Assembly (NCBI RefSeq): GCF_007565055.1
Contig: NC_044554.1
Coordinates: 16,407,921-16,471,920 of the forward strand
From: Rhinopithecus roxellana
Taxonomy: Eukaryota; Chordata; Mammalia; Primates; Cercopithecidae
Reading direction: 5' to 3'
DNA: 64,000 nucleotides
Part shown: one piece after another, positions 25,253 through 36,554 of the stretch
Numbering within the stretch: position 1 is the first letter of the stretch
Layout: every line of letters starts with the position of its first letter
Notes under the pieces: generated by a model
What the model saw: only the letters and a program-made list of their open reading frames with translations
What the model was told of the DNA's origin: nothing
The model's database searches: none
Program-made: the position numbers and the translations under genes

Positions 25253-25554
25253 GGCCAGGTGCAGTGGCTCACACCTATAATCCTAGCATTTTGTGAGGCC
25301 AAGGCGGGTGGATCACCTGAGGTGAGGAGTTTCAGACCAGCCTGGCGAACATGGTGAAACCTTGTCTCTACTAAAAATACAAAAATTAGCTGGGTGTGTG
25401 ATGGTGGATGCCTGTAATCCCAGCTATTCGGGAGGAGGCTGAGGCAGGAGAATTGCTTGAACCCGGGAGGTGGAGATTGCAGTGAGCTAAGATTGCACCA
25501 CTGCACTCCAGCCTAGGTGATAGAGTGAGACTCTGTCTCAAAAACAACAACAAC

Positions 25555-25560
<6 letters not shown>
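25253..25560 (+). mobile_element. Alu, full length
   Basis: Head GGCCAGGTGCAGTGGCTCAC with CpG losses, so of the older S or J type; tail AAAAACAACAACAACAGC followed directly by a CA repeat. It starts about 300 bp after exon 3 of the window. Confidence 0.93.

Positions 25561-25590
<30 letters not shown>
25561..25590. repeat. (CA)15 microsatellite
   Basis: An uninterrupted CA run of 30 bp grown on the tail of the preceding Alu. Long enough to be length-variable between individuals. Confidence 0.95.
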
Positions 25591-25594
<4 letters not shown>

Positions 25595-26294
25595 AAAAAC
25601 AATCAAATGTCCTAACCTCTCACATATATTTGTATTACCTTATCCTTGTCTGTTTGATTGCATTCCACTTCCTCTCACTATAAAAGGGATGAGAGGCCTG
25701 TATTTATGTTTTAGGAGATAATGAATTAAAATTCATTTTACTTTGAAAGATGTATAAATAACTCTCAAAACAGTTTAACCTAGAGCTGTTTTAAAAACAA
25801 CATCTGAAACTCATTGGCCTAGGGGATAATGGTAATACACTTTGACCTATTTTTCTATAACAGTCTTAGAGCAGTCAGCCAAGATGTGCCCAGCTGCTGT
25901 CCAGAGCACAGGACCCTAGCAGAGATGGATTTAACAGGAACCCAGTGAAGCTTAAGTTCAGGCCCCTCACTTGCATGAACCTCTTCCGAGATGCTGTACC
26001 TAAGTTAGCATTTGTAATTTTTACTCTTTTTCTTAACGAGGGCCCTCCAGATGGTACAAGTTTCAGCCCCACAAAATGTGATCTGCCCCAGGACTGAGCA
26101 AGATCCCACAGAGAAATGTCTCGCCCAGCACACTGTAGTGACGGATTCAACCTCCCTGCATGTGTGTTACCCCTGGCTCCAAAGTTCAATGACATCCTTG
26201 GGCAGGAAGGCGCTTGTCTATAACCCTTGCTGTGTACATAAGACTCTTGAGACTTCAACTGAACCTCCCGTGAATCCACAGAGCATAGTGGGAG
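25591..26294. other. CCDC146: Intron, no clear feature
   Basis: Overlapping open frames of up to 134 codons occur on both strands around 25875-26320 with no recognisable domain, and are taken as chance. Confidence 0.4.
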
Positions 26295-26382
26295 GTGTGG
26301 TGTTAGACAAACTTAGCTTCTGAGCTTGGCCTTGCCACTTACTTACTAGCTGTGTGACTTCGGGAAACTTATTTAAATTCTT
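26295..26382 (+). repeat. MIR SINE, left part of a split copy
   Basis: TTGCCACTTACTTACTAGCT, GTGTGACTTCGGGAAACTTA is a MIR core; it breaks off just where CTGAGCCTCAGTTTCC should follow. The rest is at 27235-27345. Confidence 0.75.
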
Positions 26383-26393
26383 GTAGCATGAGT

Positions 26394-26803
26394 CTTAGGC
26401 AGGGCTCCCCAGAAACAGAGCCTAAGACAACTGCTAATGGAAGGAGAGCTCTAAGGAGAATCCTATAGGAGATGGAGGGAAGCAGGATAGAGCTGGGGAA
26501 GAAGATGGGCCAGAATACAGCTGCTTCAGGAGAACTCTAGTCTCAGCCTGATCCCATGGAGAACTCACGAAGTCATAAGTTACATCATGGAGGCTGTTGC
26601 ACCGAAAGGTGGGGGTGGGGGGTGTCTATTAGATCACTGCATCGGTTAGTCATTGGTTGCAGCTTGCTCCCCTCCTCCCTCCACCCCCTGGCTCCCATTC
26701 CTTCACAAGGCAGCTCTGCTCAGCCAGTGACAATCTGATGGAGAGGAAATTAAGCATGAACCATTAGCAGTCACCCCTGCAGCATCTGAGGGGTGGGTGG
26801 GCA
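26394..26803. repeat. Unassigned old element inserted in MIR
   Basis: Lies between the MIR left part and the Tigger element. Phrases like GGGCTCCCCAGAAACAGAGC suggest an old LTR or similar, but I cannot name it. Contains a short G run at 26607-26623. Confidence 0.35.
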
Positions 26804-26804
26804 G

Positions 26805-27187
26805 ATGGGCCCTGGCTTAATGATGGTTCAGCTTATGATTTTTCTACTTTACAGTAGTGTGAAAGCAGTATGCATTTAGTAGAAACCACGCTTCAAGTAG
26901 CCATGCAACCATTCCATTTTTCACTTTCAGTATTGAATAAATTACATTTATTGTACAGTATTCAATAAGTTACGTGTATTTGCTGTGTGGCACTCAACAC
27001 TTTATTATATAATAAGCTTTGTGTTAGGTGGATTATAGACTAATAAAAGTGTCCTGAGAATGTAGGCTAGGCTAAGCTATGATTTCAGTAGGTTAGGTGT
27101 ATTAAATACATTTTCGACTTAAGATAGTTTCAACTTACAATGGGTTTATTGGGATGTAACTGCGTTGTATGTAGAGGACCATCTGTA
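26805..27187 (+). mobile_element. Tigger-group DNA transposon, non-autonomous
   Basis: Left end GGCCCTGGCTTAATGATGGT, TCAGCTTATGATTTTTCTAC; right end TCAACTTACAATGGGTTTAT and GTAGAGGACCATCTGTA. The two ends are inverted relatives, as in Tigger MITEs. No coding capacity remains. Confidence 0.65.
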
Positions 27188-27234
27188 CCTCCATAAAGGG
27201 AATCTGGGCAGAAGACCAACAGTATTTGCTACAC

Positions 27235-27345
27235 TCAGTTACCTCCTCTTCAAAATGATAACAAATACAGCTATCTTACAAGGTCATTGTGAGTATTAAA
27301 TGGGATAATTAAAGCACACAGGGCAGATGGTAAGTATCTACATAG
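27235..27345 (+). repeat. MIR SINE, right part of a split copy
   Basis: Begins CTCAGTTACCTCCTCTTCAA AATG and ends GGGCAGATGGTAAGTATC. It continues the MIR core at 26295-26382 without gap or overlap in the MIR consensus. It ends about 95 bp before exon 4. Confidence 0.75.
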
Positions 27346-27439
27346 TGTAGTTCCTTTCTCCCTCATATTTAATTTTCTTGTCTTAATTGCTTCTGGTCGA
27401 AAAACCACATAATTTAACATGATTTCATTTCTTTGCTAG

Positions 27440-27513
27440 GATGAAGTGGCCCACCATCAAACCATTCCAGTACAAATTGGAAAAGAGATAGAAAAAATAA
27501 CACGCAAAAAAGT
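27440..27513 (+). CDS. CCDC146: CCDC146 window exon 4
   Basis: A 74-bp exon: 24 full codons plus the GT of a split Val codon. It encodes DEVAHHQTIPVQIGKEIEKI followed by TRKK. The acceptor is TTTGCTAG and the donor GTATGA. The His-His and the IPVQIG stretch is less coil-like than its neighbours and probably marks a short break in the rod before the next long coil. The split Val codon is completed at 28423 by the next exon, which confirms the donor choice. Confidence 0.92.
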
Positions 27514-28422
27514 GTATGATTCAATATTTTTACTTTGAATCCCTCCAAGTCCAAGTTATGTGTGCACACTGAAACGAGAGTACTAACCACTGACATGTTA
27601 AATTACTATGATAATTTTAGAATTGTCTGCTTTTGGCCGTGCCTAGGTTGTTTATATCAAGTTCTTTAAAAGAAAGTAATGCACCAAATTACTAGCATTC
27701 ATAATATTTATGGCTTAATTATGGGTCAAGATTCTGTTGCCAATTTATAAATCATATTTTTATGGAGAAATTCAATTGACTTTAACAGGGCTGTACATGG
27801 GATAGATTATGTGAACTGGTTAGAATTTCATGGTCTAGAAGTATATCAGCCAGGCAGCAGCCCAAAGACCAAATAATAGTAACTCCCAACTTTGCCACCC
27901 ATTCATGTCTGTAACACCCCTCAGATGTTCAGAGTAGATTTGGAGGCAGAGGTCATTGAGGAAATTCTCAGTGTTTAGAGGAACCAAAAAAGATAAAAGA
28001 TTTTAAGTGAAGATACAAAAATTTTGGAAAAACAATATGATTACTCTGGTGACTAATCCTAAGAGGAAAGGGAAAAATTAGGCAGGCACTAGTAACTGTT
28101 CTAAAAACTAAGCTCACCAACACCAAAGTTGAGAAACTCAGATCAATTCCAGGAGGCTGGTCAGGATGGGGGCTGAATCACAGGAGATAGTAGCAAATTG
28201 GGATCTGCAGAGAAAGTAGGGAGGCTGGGCAAATTCCTGCCTTCCGTGGCACTCAGTGGAGATACCCTCCAAGTCCCACCCATCTGTGGTGTTTACCCAC
28301 TGCTGAGATCATTGAATTTATGATTATCTCTTCTGCTGCCTGGTTAGAAAGCAAGAATAGGTAAGGCCAGCATGGCCTCAAAATAAGGCAAATGTGTGTG
28401 TATGTGTGTGTATCCCCTACAG
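27514..28422. other. CCDC146: Intron between window exons 4 and 5
   Basis: No repeat family or RNA gene recognised. A short TG-rich stretch at about 28393-28411 precedes the exon 5 acceptor. Confidence 0.45.
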
Positions 28423-28650
28423 AGAAATGGAAAAGAAAAAAATTCTCTTGGAACAAGAAGTCAAAAACCTAAATGACTCCCTAAAGAAAGTTGAAAACAA
28501 GGTTAGTGCTATAGTGGAAGAGAAGGAAAATGTAATAAAGGAAGTTGAAGGCAAACGAGCCTTACTTGAAATCAAAGAACGAGAACATAACCAATTGGTC
28601 AAGCTATTGGAATTAGCCAGAGAGAATGAAGCAACTTCATTAACTGAAAG
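28423..28650 (+). CDS. CCDC146: CCDC146 window exon 5
   Basis: A 228-bp exon with 75 full codons and a split codon at each end. It begins EMEKKKILLEQEVKNLNDSL and ends LELARENEATSLTE, then AG of a split Arg codon. The acceptor is TATCCCCTACAG, immediately after a TG/TGTA-rich stretch; the donor is GTTAGT. The whole exon is a strong coiled coil with Leu/Ile/Val at regular heptad positions and no proline or glycine except one Gly in the centre. Confidence 0.95.
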
Positions 28651-29028
28651 GTTAGTTATATTTATGTACGTTATGTTCTGTCATCTAAATTTTTCTTCAA
28701 ATTATACTTGAGAATTTAAAACATAATCTTACTTTGGTGTTGAGTCATTAATATTTTTAAATAATTTTAAGTCAACTTTTACCATTAATATATTATCAGA
28801 TAAAGCACTTTGAAGTATTTTTTGATACTTATACATTTTCTCAATTTTCTGTTACCAAATTTTCAGGACAAAACTGTGCCTTTGGAAAATTATATGACTG
28901 GAGTATGTTATGTTTAGTTCAGGGATTTTGCCAACAAATGAATGACATTTCTTAGGCCATCTTGACTTTTTTCTAATAGAAGTAATTTCATGGTGTAAGT
29001 CCCTAGGAGAGTTTTATGTCCTGCTTTT

Positions 29029-29189
29029 TTTTTTTTTTTTTTTTTTTGAGATGGAGTCTTGCCCAGACTGGAATGCAGTGGTGCGATCTCAGCTCACTGA
29101 AAGCTCCACCTCCTGGGTTCAAGTGATTCTCCTGCCTCAGCCTCCCAAGTAGTTGGGACTACAGGTGCGCACCACCATGCCTGGCTAAT

Positions 29190-29232
<43 letters not shown>

Positions 29233-29354
29233 TTTTTTAATAGAGACAGGGTTTCACCATGTTGGCCAGGTGGTCTCGATCTCTTGACCTCGTGATTTCC
29301 CGCTTTGGCCCCCCAAAGTGCCGGGATTACAGACGTGAGCCACCTCGCCCAGCC
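29029..29354 (-). mobile_element. Alu, full length, antisense, with internal TTTA expansion
   Basis: Flanked by a 14-bp duplication TATGTCCTGCTTTT (29015-29028 and 29355-29368). T tail, GAGATGGAGTCTTGCCCAGA, ending CTCGCCCAGCC. In the middle, where TTTGTATTTTTAGTAGAGAC is usual, it carries about 12 TTTA repeats. Confidence 0.93.
29188..29236. repeat. (TTTA)n microsatellite inside an Alu
   Basis: About twelve tandem TTTA units at 29188-29236, grown from the T/A-rich middle of the antisense Alu. Confidence 0.93.
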
Positions 29355-29553
29355 TATGTCCTGCTTTTAAGTAGAATTTCAAGGAAACTGGAGGCTTCTA
29401 TCTGCTAATCTGTTATTTTTTGGGGGGTGAGGGTTGTAAGACTGCAGTTCTAAATGACACCAACTCACAAACCTAGTTGCCTTTGGCATTATTTACAATT
29501 TATGATTCCAATAGGAGAATAGTTGTGTATGTATATACTGAGCATGCTGTCTT

Positions 29554-30148
29554 TTATTAAACTTTTATTTTAAATTCAAGGTTACACATACAGGTTTGTT
29601 GTAGGTAAACTTGTGTCATGGGGGGTTGTTGTACAGATTATTTTGTCATCCAGGTATTAAGCCTAGTACCTACTAGCTATTTTTCCTGATTCTCTCCCTC
29701 CCTCCTCCCACCCTCCACCCTTCGAAAGGCTCCAGTGTGTGTTGTTCCTCTTTATGTGTCCATGTATCCTCATCATTTTGCTCCCACTTATAAGTGAGAA
29801 CATGTAATATTTGGTTTTCTGTCCCTGCACTGGTTTGCTAAGGATAATGACCTCCAACTCCATCGACATTCCTGCAAAAGATATGATCTCATTCTTTTTT
29901 ATGGCTGCATAATACTCTGTGACATATGTACCACATTTTCTTTAACTGGTCTACCATTGATGGACATTTAGGTTGGTTCTATGTCTTTGCTATTGTGAAT
30001 AGCACTGTGATGAGCAAACGTGTGCATGTGTCTTTATGATAGAACAGTTTATATTCCTTTGAGTATATACCCAGTAATAGGATTGCTGGGTCGAATGGTA
30101 GTTCTGTTTTTAGGTCTTTGCCAGAAGAGATTGGGAGCCAATATTCAA
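29554..30148 (-). mobile_element. L1 3' end fragment, antisense, close to exon 6
   Basis: Read backwards it is the ORF2 end and 3' UTR of an L1 (AGTATATACCCAGTAATAGG; CTCCCACTTATAAGTGAGAA; TACAGGTTTGTTGTAGGTAA). An 11-bp duplication CATGCTGTCTT flanks it (29543-29553 and 30149-30159). 5'-truncated. It ends 82 bp before the acceptor of window exon 6. Confidence 0.88.
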
Positions 30149-30230
30149 CATGCTGTCTTGATAAGTTTTGAAACACATTTAGGACAGCTGATAACAAATC
30201 ACTTTCATCTTCTTTCTTTACCTGGAACAG

Positions 30231-30417
30231 AGGGATATTGGATCTGAATTTACGCAACAGTCTCATTGACAAGCAGAACTACCATGATGAACTTTCTCGT
30301 AAGCAAAGAGAGAAAGAACGGGATTTTCGCAATTTAAGAAAGATGGAACTGCTCTTGAAAGTGTCCTGGGATGCACTTACGCAAACTCAAGCAATGCATC
30401 AAAGGCTTCTATTAGAG
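30231..30417 (+). CDS. CCDC146: CCDC146 window exon 6
   Basis: A 187-bp exon that completes a split Arg codon and adds 62 codons, starting GILDLNLRNSLIDKQNYHDE and ending QAMHQRLLLE in phase 0. The acceptor follows a pyrimidine-rich stretch ending TGGAACAG; the donor is GTGAGG. It contains basic and acidic blocks (SRKQREKERD) and a Trp (KVSWDAL) rare in the rest of the rod. A 3'-end L1 fragment ends only 82 bp upstream of the acceptor, and the following intron is the largest in the window (23.6 kb). Confidence 0.95.
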
Positions 30418-30538
30418 GTGAGGGCTGTAAACTATCATCTGATTTTTAAGCTCGGTGCTAACTTTTGAAGTAAAAATATTTTAGGAAGCTGTTTTTGCTG
30501 CCAATAGAGAAAAAGAAAATACAAGTAACAGAGAAAAG

Positions 30539-31739
30539 GTAATTTTCAAATGCATCAAGCCTATTATGAAATCTATAGTCCTATAATGTTTTGTAATCTC
30601 ATTTTGCTAACCCAAGATTAGGGAAATGTCTTGTTTGGATCAGTTGTCCATCAGCCTGACCTGCGGAAGTGACTGGGTCATCCAGTTCTAGAAGAGCTAG
30701 AGGGTTCACTGCAGAGTGGGGCCAAGTGGATCATTATTTTCACCAGTTGAAAGAGTCAGATCCAGCATGGTGTCATGGCAGACTATAACAGTGAAGGACT
30801 AGGTCAAATTATGTGGATATAGATGATCAGCAGCCTGCACTTCCAACTAGCCAAGGGCAATCCAGAACTCAGTGCCAGGCTCCTGGCTATTTCTGTGCAG
30901 GGTCGGAGGTATTCCAGTCAGAAGATGCTCAAGACAACTGTTACCTGCCTCTGTGTTCCCAAGTGAGGGGTCCTGTTGCCCCTGGTTCTCTCCTGTCTCA
31001 GAGGGCACTCCCTGTGGTAAATGACCAAGCACCACTGAAAGGGCAGAGGATGCTTGAGAGGGCTGCAGCCTTGTGCTAGAGCCTTCCTTGAGTGAAAAAG
31101 GGGTCAGCCTCTGAGATGAAGCAGCTAGGTATATAGAAACCTTTCTGATTCTCTTCAGGACTGTCATGCTCCAGAAACTTATGGACGGTCACGACCTCAG
31201 AAATGTGAACAGGAGTTTCCAGCTGTGGTAGACACCTCTGATCCTAACCTATGCCTAGTTCTCCTCTCCTCCTGGGCACATAGAAAGTTTATACTTCCTT
31301 GCACCCTTTGTGGTTGAGCAGGGTCATATAACTCATTCTGGCCAGAGGACTGTAGACAAAAGTGACACATATCACTTCCAGCCTATTACATCTAGTTGCC
31401 AAGTGAGACCCTCTAGCTGTTTTTCCCTCTCCTGTGGTAATTGTGGAAGTGCATGGCGCCGTGGAGGTGCTGTAAAATGGGAGCAGCCGGGAATGCTGAG
31501 CCAACAGTGGTCTGAGTCCTCTTGATTGCGCACAGGCTTTGTAGGAAACAGTTTTGGTAGTTCGAAGCCATGATATTTGGGGGTTATTTCTGTAGCATAA
31601 CTTAGCCTGTCCTAACTGAAAGACCAACCTTAAGGAACATGTGTGAAAAAATTGGTTAGGGTTATAAGTGTTACAAACAGCTAGGACTTGGACTTGGTCT
31701 TGCCGTCAGATGGCACTTAAAATCTTCAAGAAGTTTTCT
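30539..31739. other. CCDC146: Intron, no clear feature
   Basis: Starts after the 54-bp exon-like segment described among the findings. Overlapping short open frames on both strands (30813-31167, 31289-31627) have no recognisable domain. Confidence 0.4.
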
Positions 31740-32032
31740 GGCCGGGGGCGGTGGCTGCTGCCTGTAATCTCAGCACTTTGGGAGGCTGACGTGGGCGGAT
31801 CACTGAGGTCAGGAGTTCAAGACCAGCCTGGCCAACATGGTGAAACCCTGTCTCTACTAAAAATACAAAAATTGGCTGGGTGTGGTGGTGCACGCCCATG
31901 ATCCTAGCTACTTGGGAGGCCGAGGCGGGAAAATCGCTTGAACCCGGGAGGCGGAGGTTGCAGTGAGCTGAGATTGCACCACTGCACTGCAGCCTGGATG
32001 ACAGAGCCAGACTCCATCTCAAACAAAAAAAG
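31740..32032 (+). mobile_element. Alu, full length
   Basis: Head GGCCGGGGGCGGTGGCTGCT, short A-rich tail ending CAAACAAAAAA. GAAGTTTTCTG on both sides is a probable target-site duplication. Confidence 0.92.
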
Positions 32033-32293
32033 GAAGTTTTCTGTATCAGTGAGGCAAAATGTACTTTTATAGTCTTTTGCAAAACAAATAAAACATGTAT
32101 GTTCTACTATATATGTGTTTTTATAAATATTATTTTATATAACTGTTATACATAGTATATTTATGATATAAATACTTCTTATTTAATCATTTTACTGCAG
32201 TTCCAACAGGTAGATTTATTTGTATCACTCTGAAATCTCTTTAACTGTAGTAGCGCCTTTTGCCTTAAAAGATTATTTTGGGGGGGGGCGGAG

Positions 32294-32303
32294 CAAGATG
32301 GCC
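32294..32303 (+). promoter_or_regulatory. YY1-type site of outer L1
   Basis: CAAGATGGCC 14 bases from the L1 start, in the place where YY1 is known to position L1 transcription. Confidence 0.6.
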
Positions 32304-33315
32304 GAATAGGAACAGCTCCAGTCTCCAACTCCCAGCGCGAGCGACACAGAACACCGGTGATTTCTGCATTTTCAACTGAGGTACTGGGGTCATCTCACTA
32401 GGGAGTGTTGGGCAATCGGTACTGGTCAGCTGCTGCAACCTGACCAGCGAGAGCTGAAGCAGGGCGAGGCATCGCCTCACCTGGAAGCGCAAGGGGGAAG
32501 GGAATCCGTTTTCCTAGCCAGGGGAACTGAGACACACAACACCTGGAAAATCGGGTAACTCCCACCCCAATACTGCGCTTTAAGCAAACAGGCACACCAG
32601 GAGAATATATCCCACACATGGCCGGGAGGGTCCCACGCCCACAGAGCCTCCCTCACTGCTAACACAGCAGTCTGCCGCGATCTATCCGCAAGGCAGCAGC
32701 GAGGCTGGGGGAGGGGCGCCCGCCATTGCTGAGGCTTAAGTAGGTAAACAAAGCCGCTGGGAAGCTTGAACTGGGTGGAGCTCACAGCAGCACAAGGAAG
32801 CCTGCCTGTCTCCATAGACTCCACCTCTGGGGACAGCACACAGCTGAAGACCAACAGGGGAAGCAGCAGGGGCGGTGCAGACGCGAACGACTCTGCCTGA
32901 CAGCTTTGGGGAGAGCCGTGGATCTCCCAACGCGGAGGTTGAGATCTGAGAATGGACAGACTGCCTGCTCAGGTGGGTCTCTGACCCCTGAGTAGCCTAG
33001 CTGGGAGACATCCCCCACTAGGGGCAGTCTGACACCCCACACCTCACAGGGTGGAGTACACCCCTGAGAGGAAACTTCCAAAGGAAGAATCAGACAGGTA
33101 TACTCGCTGTTCAGCAATATTCTATCTTCGGCAACCTCTGCTGCTGATACCCAGGCAAACAGGGTCTGGAGTGGACCTCAAGCAATCTCCAACAGACCAA
33201 CAGACAGTCCTTCTGACTGTCAGAAGGAAAACTATCAAACAGGAAGGACACCTATACCAAAACCCCATCAGTACGTCACCATCATCAAAGACCAGAGACA
33301 GATAAAACCACAAAG

Positions 33316-34331
33316 ATGGGGAAGAAGCAGGGCAGAAAAGCTGGAAATTCAAAAAATAAGAGCGCATCTCCCCCTGCAAAGGAGCGCAGCCCATCGCCAG
33401 CAACGGATCAAAGCTGGTCAGAGAATGACTTTGATGAGATGAGAGAAGAAGGCTTCAGTCCATCAAACTTCTCAAAGCTAAAGGAGGAATTACGTACCCA
33501 GTGCAAGGAAACTAAAAATCTTGAAAAAAGAGTGGAAGAATTGACAGCTAGACTAATTAATGCAGAGAAGATCATAAACGAAATGACAGAGATGAAAACC
33601 ATGACACGAGAAATACGTGACAAATGCACAAGCTTCAGTAACCGACTCGATCAACTGGAAGAAAGAGTATCAGCGATTGAAGATCAAATGAATGAAATGA
33701 AGTGAGAAGAGAAACCAAAAGAAAAAAGAAGAAAAAGAAATGAGCAAAGCCTGCAAGAAGTATGGGATTATGTAAAAAGACCAAATCTATGTCTGATTGG
33801 GGTGCCTGAAAGTGAGGGGGAAAATGGAACCAAGTTGGAAAACACTCTTCAGGATATCATCCAGGAGAACTTCCCCAACCTAGTAGGGCAGGCCAACATT
33901 CAAGTTCAGGAAATACAGAGAACGCCACAAAGATACTCCTCCAGAAGAGCAACTCCAAGACACATAATTGCCAGATTCACCAAAGTTGAAATGAAGGAAA
34001 AATCTTAAGGGCAGCCAGAGAGAAAGGTCGGGTTACCCACAAAGGGAAGCCCATCAGACTAACAGCAGATCTCTCGGCAGAAACTCTACAAGCCAGAAGA
34101 GAGTGGGAGCCAATATTCAACGTTCTTAAAGAAAAAAATTTTCAACCCAGAATTTCATATCCAGCCAAACTAAGTTTCATAAGTGAAGGAGAAATAAAAT
34201 CCTTTACAGATAAGCAAATGCTTAGAGATTTTGTCACCACCAGGCCTGCCTTACAAGAGACCCTGAAGGAAGCCCTAAACATGGAAAGGAACAACCGGTA
34301 CCAGCCATTGCAAAAACATGCCAAAATGTAA
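33316..34331 (+). pseudogene. Outer L1 ORF1, broken (stop and 1-bp deletion)
   Basis: Starts MGKKQGRKAGNSKNK and ends in TAA at 34329-34331. Its length of 1016 bp is one less than the intact copy at 37568. A CGA-to-TGA change puts a stop at 33703-33705 (after 129 residues, just past the coiled coil), and one A is missing from an A run near 33999-34003 (GAAGGAAAAATC against GAAGGAAAAAATC), shifting the frame before the C-terminal domain. Confidence 0.93.
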
Positions 34332-34394
34332 AGACCATCGAGGCTAGGAAGAAACTGCATCAAATAACGAGCAAAATAACCAGTTAATATCATA

Positions 34395-36533
34395 ATGGCA
34401 GGATCAAGTTCACACAGAACAATATTAACCTTAAATGTTAATGGACTAAATGCTCCAATTAAAAGACACAGACTGGCAAACTGGATAAAGAGTCAAGACC
34501 CATCAGTCTGCTGTATTCAGGAGACCCATCTCACATGCAGAGACATACATAGGCTCAAAATAAAGGGATGGAGGAAGATCTACCAAGCAAATGTAGAACA
34601 AAAAAAAGCAGGGGTTGCAATCCTAGTCTCTGATAAAACAGACTTTAAACCATCAAAGATCAAAAGAGACAAAGAAGGCCATTACATAATGGTAAAGGGA
34701 TCAATTCAACAGGAAGAGCTAACTATCCTAAATATATATGCACCCAATATAGGAGCACCCAGATTCATAAAGCAAGTCCTTAGAGACTTACAAAGAGACT
34801 TAGACTCCCATACAATAATAATGGGAGACTTCAACACTCCACTGTCAACATTAGACAGATCAACGAGACAGAAAGTTAACAAGGATATCCAGGAATTGAA
34901 CTCATCTCTGCACCAAGCAGACCTAATAGACATCTACAGAACTCTCCACCCCAAATCAACAGAATATACATTCTTCTCAGCACCACATTGCACTTATTCC
35001 AAAATTGACCACATAATTGGAAGTAAAGCACTCCTCAGCAAATGTAAAAGAACAGAAATTATAACAAACTGTCTCTCAGACCACAGTGCAATCAAACTAG
35101 AACTCAGGACTAAGAAACTCAATCAAAACCGCTCAACTACATGGAAACTGAACAACCTGCTCCTGAATGACTACTGGGTACATAACGAAATGAAAGCAGA
35201 AATAAAGATGTTCTTTGAAACCAATGAGAACAAAGATACAACATACCAGAATCTCTGGGACATATTTAAAGCAGTGTGTAGAGGGAAATTTATAGCACTA
35301 AATGCCCACAAGAGAAAGCAGGAAAGATCTAAAATTGACACTCTAACATCACAATTAAAAGAACTAGAGAGGCAAGAGCAAACATATTCAAAAGCTAGCA
35401 GAAGGCAAGAAATAACTAAGATCAGAGCAGAACTTAAGGAGATAGAGACACAAAAAACCCTCCAAAAAATCAATGAATCCAGGAGTTGGTTTTTTGAAAA
35501 GATCAACAAAATTGACAGACCGCTAGCAAGGCTAATAAAGAAGAAAAGAGAGAGGAATCAAGTAGATGCAATAAAAAATGATAAAGGGGATATCACCACC
35601 GACCCCACAGAAATACAAACTACCATCAGAGAATACTATAAACGCCTCTACGCAAATCAACTAGAAAATCTAGAAGAAATGGATAATTTCCTGGACACGT
35701 ACACTCTCCCAAGACTAAACCAGGAAGAAGTTGAATCCCTCAATAGACCAATAGCAGGCTCTGAAATTGAGGCAACAATTAATAGCCTACCCACCAAAAA
35801 AAGTCCAGGACCAGATGGATTCACAGCTGAATTCTACCAGAGGTACAAGGAGGAGCTGGTACCATTCCTTCTGAAACTAATCCAATCAATAGAAAAAGAG
35901 GGAATCCTCCCTAACTCATTTTATGAGGCCAACATCATCCTGATACCAAAGCCTGACAGAGACACAACAGAAAAAGAGAATTTTAGACCAATATCCCTGA
36001 TGAACATCGATGCAAAAATTCTCAATAAAATACTGGCAAACCGGATTCAGCAGCACATCAAAAAGCTTATCCACCATGATCAAGTGGGCTTCATCCCTGG
36101 GATGCAAGGCTGGTTCAACATTTGCAAATCAATAAATGTAATCCAGCATATAAACAGAACCAAAGACAAGAACCACATGATTATCTCAATAGATGCAGAA
36201 AAGGCTTTTGACAAAATTCAACAGCCCTTCATGCTAAAAACGCTCAATAAATTCGGTATTGATGGAACGTACCTCAAAATAATAAGAGCTATTTATGACA
36301 AACCCACAGCTAATATCATACTGAATGGGCAAAAACTGGAAAAATTCCTTTTGAAAACTGGCACAAGACAGGGATGCCCTCTCTCACCACTCCTATTCAA
36401 CATAGTGTTGGAAGTTCTGGCTAGGGCAATCAGGCAAGAGAAAGAAATCAAGGGTATCCAGTTAGGAAAAGAAGAAGTCAAATTGTCCCTGTTCGCAGAT
36501 GACATGATTGTATATTTAGAAAACCCCATCGTC
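34395..36533 (+). pseudogene. Outer L1 ORF2, 5' part, interrupted by insertion
   Basis: 713 codons open without a break from MAGSSSHRTILTLNVNGLNA. Endonuclease residues are all in place: Asn14 (LNVNG), Glu43 (CIQETHL), the Asp of MGDFNTP and the His of SDHSA. The reverse transcriptase follows, with KKSPGPDGF, TRQGCPLSPLLF and the catalytic LFADDM. The inner L1 entered at YLENPIV, just after that motif; the frame runs on only 9 codons into it. The rest of the gene is at 42758-44427. Confidence 0.94.
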
Positions 36534-36544
36534 GGAGGGCGGAG

Positions 36545-36554
36545 CAAGATGGCC
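36545..36554 (+). promoter_or_regulatory. YY1-type site of inner L1
   Basis: CAAGATGGCC 12 bases inside the L1 start; intact, so this copy may still have promoter activity. Confidence 0.6.

Noticed and set aside
25875..26279. Open frame of 134 codons on the - strand
   Set aside because: Overlaps an equally long frame on the + strand, has no recognisable domain, no neighbours and lies in an intron.
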